Shown one piece after another: positions 59,701-64,000 of a DNA stretch of 64,000 nucleotides. Positions within the stretch are counted from its first letter, which is position 1; each line of letters begins with the position of its first letter. The stretch is from assembly GCF_932526225.1 (NCBI RefSeq), contig NC_064046.1, positions 10,627,719 to 10,691,718 on the forward strand. The letters run 5' to 3'. A model generated the notes under the pieces. That model had not been told where the DNA came from and made no database searches. It worked only from the letters and a program-made list of their open reading frames with translations. Position numbers and translations under genes: made by a program. The DNA is from Nematostella vectensis. Lineage: Eukaryota > Cnidaria > Anthozoa > Actiniaria > Edwardsiidae.

Positions 59701-62217
59701 AGCTGAAAAGCATTATCGCGCTGGCGCTTGAAAACAGCCCAGTTTTGAGGATCACCAGATCGTCGAGCTCTACCCAGTAGCGAGTCACGGTGGTTGATGG
59801 CTGAATAGACTGTGTCTGTTATCCAAGGGGTGGGTAGCTCTTTTCACTCGCTTCTGCACCAGCGGGGCGTGGGTGTCTGCGATGGCAGTGGAAGTCTTGT
59901 TGAAATAACTGAAATAATCGACAACATCATCAGGATCATCAAACATATCGAGTACGTTCCAAGGAGCTTGGTCTAGGTGATCTAGGAAGGCCTGTTCATC
60001 TGCGATAGGTGATAGTCTCATGGATGCCGTGCTTATTGGTCTTACAATATCTTCTTACGATACCCAGTGGGAGGTGTTCTGAGAGACCTATGTGATGAGG
60101 ATGGCTGGAGTAGACATGGTCAACAGAGGAATTGCTCTCTGGACGATTTACTTGATTAACGAGCTGATGCAGACCAAGTTTGGTGATGTACTTGGCGAGG
60201 CGATGGTCATGGAATTGAAGATTAAATGCATCCACGTTGATGTCACCTAGGATCAGCAATTCTCTGTTTTTCACACAGACACAGACACAGACACAGACAC
60301 AGACACAGACACAGACACAGACACAGACACAGACATGTTCAATGATTGTCCCCAGTAGTTTATCTCCATCCGATGTGGTATCAAGCGGCTAATAGATGCC
60401 CACAACAAAAATCGGACAGTTACACTTGAGGGGTGTGACGCGTATACACAAGAGCTCCGTATCGTTTCCCTCCAGTTCAGTAATTCGCTTGTGGTTGAGA
60501 TGTCAAGACTACCATGGTCTCTATTTTGACGATCTTTCCTTTCAATTCTGTAGCCAGAAATGTGTCTCTCTCCATCAGCTTGCGTACAGTTTAGCCAGTT
60601 CTCCGTGATTATCAGCACGTCCACGTCAGGCGAAAGCTACGGATTTACCAACAAGCATCGTATCTGCTCAAAATTGTCGCCGTTCCTTCTAACTTTCCAT
60701 TGCCATACTCTAAGACCAATAGGTGATATAGAAAGAGGAGGGGGCTCATCACATACCCGCGGATCACACTGAAAGGTGTTTGGAGCGATTCGACCAGGGT
60801 TAACGTTAGTAGTTTGGTTTTGGCTTGTGGTCCTGGATTGAGCTGAACATCATTTAAGAGGAAGACCAGTAGCAGAGCAATAGAGGTGTTTCTAAGAATT
60901 TCGAGCTGCGTCGATTTCTCTACTGCGCACGCGCAAGCTAACGGAACCATTACGTTTTCAAACAAAAATAGATACGTGGGGACAGTGTCTTACTTTGGAC
61001 GCAAATGCAAATAAAAAGAAGACTGCACGATTTGTTTATCTTAGCATACAATCAGGCAATTTTACCGTGGATAATTTGAACATGGATAATAGGGTGTTTT
61101 TACGGACCTCCTGTGACGTATACTGTAATTCAAATAAATAGATTTGGAATCCAATATATTTAATATTCATGCACTTAGAGCTTGGAATTATAGACATGAC
61201 AAAGCATCCATACAAATTCGCACCAGCAAAAATTTTTTTTCGAATCATTGTCGTTCTTTCCATTTGACGCCGTTTGCCGTTTGATACCGCCAAAACGAAT
61301 CAAAACATTGTTTTTGACAAAGACAGACTTTGTACTTTAATAAATAATTAATATATAAATATATACAGAGGGAGGAAGTTTCAAGGTCAGTCTGTTACAG
61401 TTTACAAAATTTAAATGGAACTTTAAAGTCTAAGAATTGAAATTTAAATGGGGACTTAAATGTCTAAAATTTAAATTCAATTTCAATGGAAACTTAAAAG
61501 TCTAAGCTAAGATCCAAGCTCGAAATTGAATGTAATCTCAATGTCTAAAACCCAACAAAAGATGAATGGAAACTGGAATCCTAAAATCCAAACAAAAGAT
61601 GGATGGAAACTTGAATCCTAAAATCCAAACACAAGTGGATATGAATTAAATCCCGAAAGTCTCAAATCCAACAAATGATGAATGGAAACTTGAAATCTAA
61701 ATCTAAACTCAAGTTTAATTAAATCTCGAAAGCTCTCGAAAGTCTAAAACCAAACAAATAACATGGAAACTTAATTCCCAAAATCCAAACACAAGTTAAA
61801 TTTAATTTTGAAAGTCTTAAATATGGAAACTTAAATCCTAAAATCCAAACTTGAGTTGAGTGGAAACTAAAAAGTAAACGTTACCTGAGGGTAAAAGTAG
61901 TCGAAACTTTCATCATCTTTCAGCAGGGTCGAGGAAAAGTACTTGTCTGTGTTAAGAAGCTCGCATATGATATCAGCAAGTCCAGTTGAAAGCTTGTTTT
62001 CAAAGTTAAACGACACACACTTGGTATCTAAAATGCATTTCTTCGTACACTCCCCGAGTCGCTTTACCATGTGTCGTGTAGCGTTTGCGATAGCAAGCCT
62101 CTTCGATGGATCCTTCTTGAAGGAGACGTATGTGAACCCGCCTTGCGCTAAACCAAGGCTGAGTAATCCCACGAAAATACAGAACACGACTAAGCCTTTC
62201 TTATATAAGACTGTCAT
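56300..62217 (-). CDS. Secreted PAN-EGF-EGF-EGF-fibronectin type II protein
   Basis: Five exons in transcription order (61885-62217, 58279-58396, 57925-58038, 56940-57050, 56300-56475) keep phase and encode about 283 residues. Exon 1: signal peptide (LVVFCIFVGLLSLGLAQGG) and a PAN/apple module with CTKKCILDTKCVSFNFE. Exons 2-4: one EGF domain each; the first is atypical (CHSTSSCRPLYDQDDYYC). Exon 5: CCAFPFSFDWRDYHACT and WCSFQHNYVNNDAHWGHC, a fibronectin type II module. The stop is TAG at 56300-56302. FN2 modules often bind collagen or glycans, so an extracellular adhesion or matrix role is inferred. It is related in its 5' half to the gene at 16.7-19.5 kb. Confidence 0.88.
56479..56886. repeat. 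ATAA/ACAA tetranucleotide microsatellite
   Basis: About 400 bp of (AATA)n with AACA variants forms nearly the whole intron between EGF3 and FN2. The Leu/Ile/Tyr-rich frames on the - strand come from it. Confidence 0.97.
56940..57050 (-). CDS. Exon 4: EGF domain 3
   Basis: RPCDLVTCQHGGTCTSSGS and CNCIRGWTGTYC, six cysteines, bounded by TTGCAG and GTGAGT. Confidence 0.92.
57051..57924. other. Intron between EGF2 and EGF3 exons
   Basis: No nested gene. A small AG/GT-bounded segment near 57,265-57,295 was considered as an exon and rejected for phase. Confidence 0.5.
57925..58396 (-). CDS. Exons 2 and 3: EGF domains 1 and 2
   Basis: Exon 58279-58396 starts NKCLKSPPCHSTSSC. Exon 57925-58038 reads LTPCQYTVCQNGGTC and CSCPPGWTGSRC. 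Each EGF domain is a single exon with phase-1 ends, the classic shuffling arrangement. Confidence 0.88.
58868..60900 (-). mobile_element. Decayed CR1/L2-like LINE, internally deleted
   Basis: Fragments in order on the - strand: LLNDVQLNPGP (60,828-60,860); an endonuclease start, MDVLIITENWLN (60,624); LILGDINVDAFN with FGL-like and VDHVYSSHPHHIGLSEHLP (60,274-60,000); DDPDDVVDYFSYFN with HAPLVQKRVKR (about 59,950-59,830); EVANAFNEFFINVA (about 59,540); and a tail RTFAFGGAKAWNAPP (about 59,110). The reverse transcriptase between 59,448 and 59,161 is missing. Frames shift between fragments, so it is inactive. Confidence 0.8.
60276..60334. repeat. ACAGAC hexanucleotide microsatellite
   Basis: About ten CACAGA units lie inside the LINE endonuclease region. 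Confidence 0.95.
61380..61870. repeat. Degenerate AATCCAAAC/GGAAACTT tandem repeat
   Basis: Irregular units of about 40-60 bp with GGAAACTTGAATCCTAAAAT and AATCCAAACAAAAGATGG text lie next to the PAN exon donor. Confidence 0.75.
61885..62217 (-). CDS. Exon 1: signal peptide and PAN module
   Basis: ATG at 62215-62217, signal peptide of about 25 residues, PAN cysteines, donor GTAACG. Phase 0, as in exon 1 of the + strand PAN-EGF gene. Confidence 0.88.
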
Positions 62218-62681
62218 GTTGGCTCTTCAGTATTCTTAAATGAGACTATCAGAATATTAATGTGAGCCTCTTCTGTTTGCTTCTGCTGCTTTTTCGGCGG
62301 TGTCTCAAGAAAGTACGTCCCAGAGACAGACCCCCGTTCACCTGTATAATACATACTGAACCCCCACTATAACAGACCAACAAAGAAAAATGAAAACAAA
62401 ACCTAAATATAGTGTTTTGACGCAAATTCAATTCGGCTTGTTTTGAGTTACAATGTTTTTGAATGTGACTAGCTCTTAAAAGCCGTTTTAGCCGTTTCTT
62501 TTCTAAAAACCCTAGCGATTGTTGTTTTCAAGTCTTGAAACATTTGAACGGTACTGATTAACCATAGCCTCTTTAGTGTTCGTGACAAGCCCGAGCCCTC
62601 TACGAACCTAATTTCGTATTTATGTTTTATATAAAATAAGAAGGGAATGAAACAACGCTTGATCCCATTGTTCAAAACCTG

Positions 62682-63312
62682 CCTAGTTACGGCCAATGTT
62701 GTGATGTTGGTATGAGACATGATTGATGAATGACAGATCACTTTCTCTTTGAACTTATCTCGCCGCCGACACACGCCCGGGCATGCGACAGTGCTGGGGT
62801 CGTAGCCTGCGTAGCAAGCGTTTCTGTGGAGTTTCGAGCGAAGAATGATGAAACTCCACAGGATCGGGGCATATTTTTAAAATGTTACTACGGACCGTTG
62901 AGTTTTTTCATCCAAAAAGTTAAATGGCAGGCAATGATCAGCTAATAATTTGATTTGCCCTATCCCCTTTCTTCACTAAAAAAAAAACCCAAGTTCATGT
63001 GAAAGTTATAAAACATCTTTCGATTATTTGAGCGGGAAAACATTGCTTTTTCCCGCCTAGACAAAATTAGCCCCACGTTTGTTTCATGGGTTTTATTTTT
63101 GTTCGTTGCGTTACGACCCCAAATCCTTGTACCAGACTTCGCGCGACCAAAATTCCACAGCCCTAGTTTCGCGCTGCATAAAACACTAACAAACCGCCGC
63201 TACGCAGGCTAGGATCCCAGCACTTGTCGCATTCCCGGGCATGTGTCTGCGGCTAGAGCTGTCATTCATCAATCATGTCGCATACCAACATCACAACATT
63301 GGCCGTAACTAA
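62682..63312. mobile_element. Foldback element with nested GCCTGCGTAGC MITE
   Basis: Outer arms (about 62,682-62,800 and 63,213-63,312) are inverted copies, for example GGCCAATGTTGTGATGTTGG against its reverse complement. An inner element begins TAGCCTGCGTAGC near 62,806 and ends GCTACGCAGGCTA near 63,212. Confidence 0.75.
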
Positions 63313-64000
63313 TGTGTCGCTAGACACATTTTGCGCAGCATCGGAGACTCGAGGGGTACCTTAAATCAATTTTTTCAATGGTCAGACTATTATCGGATGT
63401 CATGTAACGCTGCTAAATGGAAAAATTGTGCCTTCAGGAGAATTGCAAATCTAGCAATAATATTCAGGTAGATTTTATTACACAAGTAGATTCTCTTAAA
63501 ATTTTAGGAGTTACCATTCAGAGCTCCTCAAAGCGTCTGACCACTTCCATGCTTGCGCCTGGTTGGAGTAGAGCTTCAGGTATGATTTGATTTTTGTACT
63601 TGTACTTGCTTGTACTCCGTCTCGACCGCCTCCATTCCACGCCCAGCAAGTGCCCTCGGGAGGTATATGAGGACTGCTGATCCAAGTGGGTGTTTCCCGC
63701 CATTTTCACTCATTATTTTCCTTGCCTTTCTGTCTATCCAGGGTGGTGAAGAAGGTGCGGCTATCACGAATGACGAAGTTATTTTTCAGGCTTTCACGAA
63801 TCACGAATTTAAAAAAGAAGCTTTCACAAATCACGGCTATAATGTTTGCTTTGCTCAAGAATATTTGATTTTATATACAGAGATCAACGCTGCGGTTGAT
63901 TCACTCCTCAGTTAAACTAACACACAATTACATCAATGTTTACTTTTACGTATAAATATACGAATGGTGTGACGCCGTTACGAGTGACTGGACTACAACT
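63313..64000. other. Right-hand end of window, unassigned
   Basis: Open frames at 63,518-63,915 overlap on both strands. The + strand frame at 63,610-63,915 contains a repeated (I/F)TNHEFKK-like text derived from CACGAATCACGA repeats. I see no domain. Confidence 0.35.

Larger units (their letters stand above)
58629..60987. mobile_element. MITE with CTGTCCCCACGTATC ends, split by a LINE
   Basis: The left end CCTGTCCCCACGTATCC and right end GATACGTGGGGACAGTG are inverted. The outer 230 bp on the left and about 80 bp on the right belong to this MITE; the centre is the LINE below. Confidence 0.65.

Overview
The window is animal nuclear DNA, about 60% A+T, with intron-rich genes on both strands and a very dense load of MITEs, foldback elements, minisatellites and microsatellites. 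The gene content (an adhesion GPCR, an ASIC/FaNaC-like DEG/ENaC channel, and small secreted PAN-EGF proteins) and the intron-exon structure suggest an anthozoan cnidarian such as a sea anemone or coral. This is inference; no species-diagnostic sequence was identified. All gene models were assembled by eye from splice sites and reading phase.

Layout. (1) 1-12.3 kb, + strand: the 3' part of an adhesion GPCR, 20 phase-compatible exons covering the end of the GAIN domain, the GPS autoproteolysis motif, all seven membrane helices and a cytoplasmic tail. Its introns carry several MITEs and tandem repeats. (2) 12.5-16.1 kb: foldback and hAT-like MITEs. (3) 16.7-19.5 kb, +: a complete three-exon secreted protein (signal peptide + PAN/apple, EGF, unrecognised C-terminal domain). 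(4) 19.5-20.0 kb: an 86-bp satellite. (5) 20,001-29,842: a 9.8-kb DNA transposon with 16-bp perfect terminal inverted repeats and a 6-bp AACTTT target duplication, inserted in a satellite unit. It encodes, on the - strand, a multi-exon protein with a C2HC finger, DDE-transposase-like catalytic motifs, a cysteine-rich cluster, NHL repeats and a separate C-terminal exon. An in-frame UGA-CUAG stop, a -1 frameshift and an in-frame TAA lie along it. (6) 30.0-32.9 kb: a tandem segmental duplication made of a 24-bp minisatellite, about 600 bp of unique sequence and ATT/GATTAT microsatellites.

(7) 33.0-52.9 kb, +: a DEG/ENaC gene. One set of exons 2-6 (45.9-52.9 kb) is preceded by three copies of exon 1: intact at 33,586 and 42,500, degraded at 36,396. 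The 5' flank is duplicated with the two intact copies, so these may be alternative first exons. Introns hold a 33-bp satellite, a 139-bp satellite and a TIR element carrying a broken RecQ-helicase-like fragment. (8) 53.2-54.2 kb: very long trinucleotide and hexanucleotide tracts. (9) 56.3-62.2 kb, -: a five-exon secreted protein (signal peptide + PAN, three EGF domains, fibronectin type II domain). Its first intron holds a MITE interrupted by a decayed CR1/L2-like LINE. (10) 62.2-64 kb: a foldback element and unassigned sequence.

The genes do not form an operon or pathway. Three of the four host loci encode cell-surface or secreted proteins. The most unusual object is the NHL-repeat transposase element.
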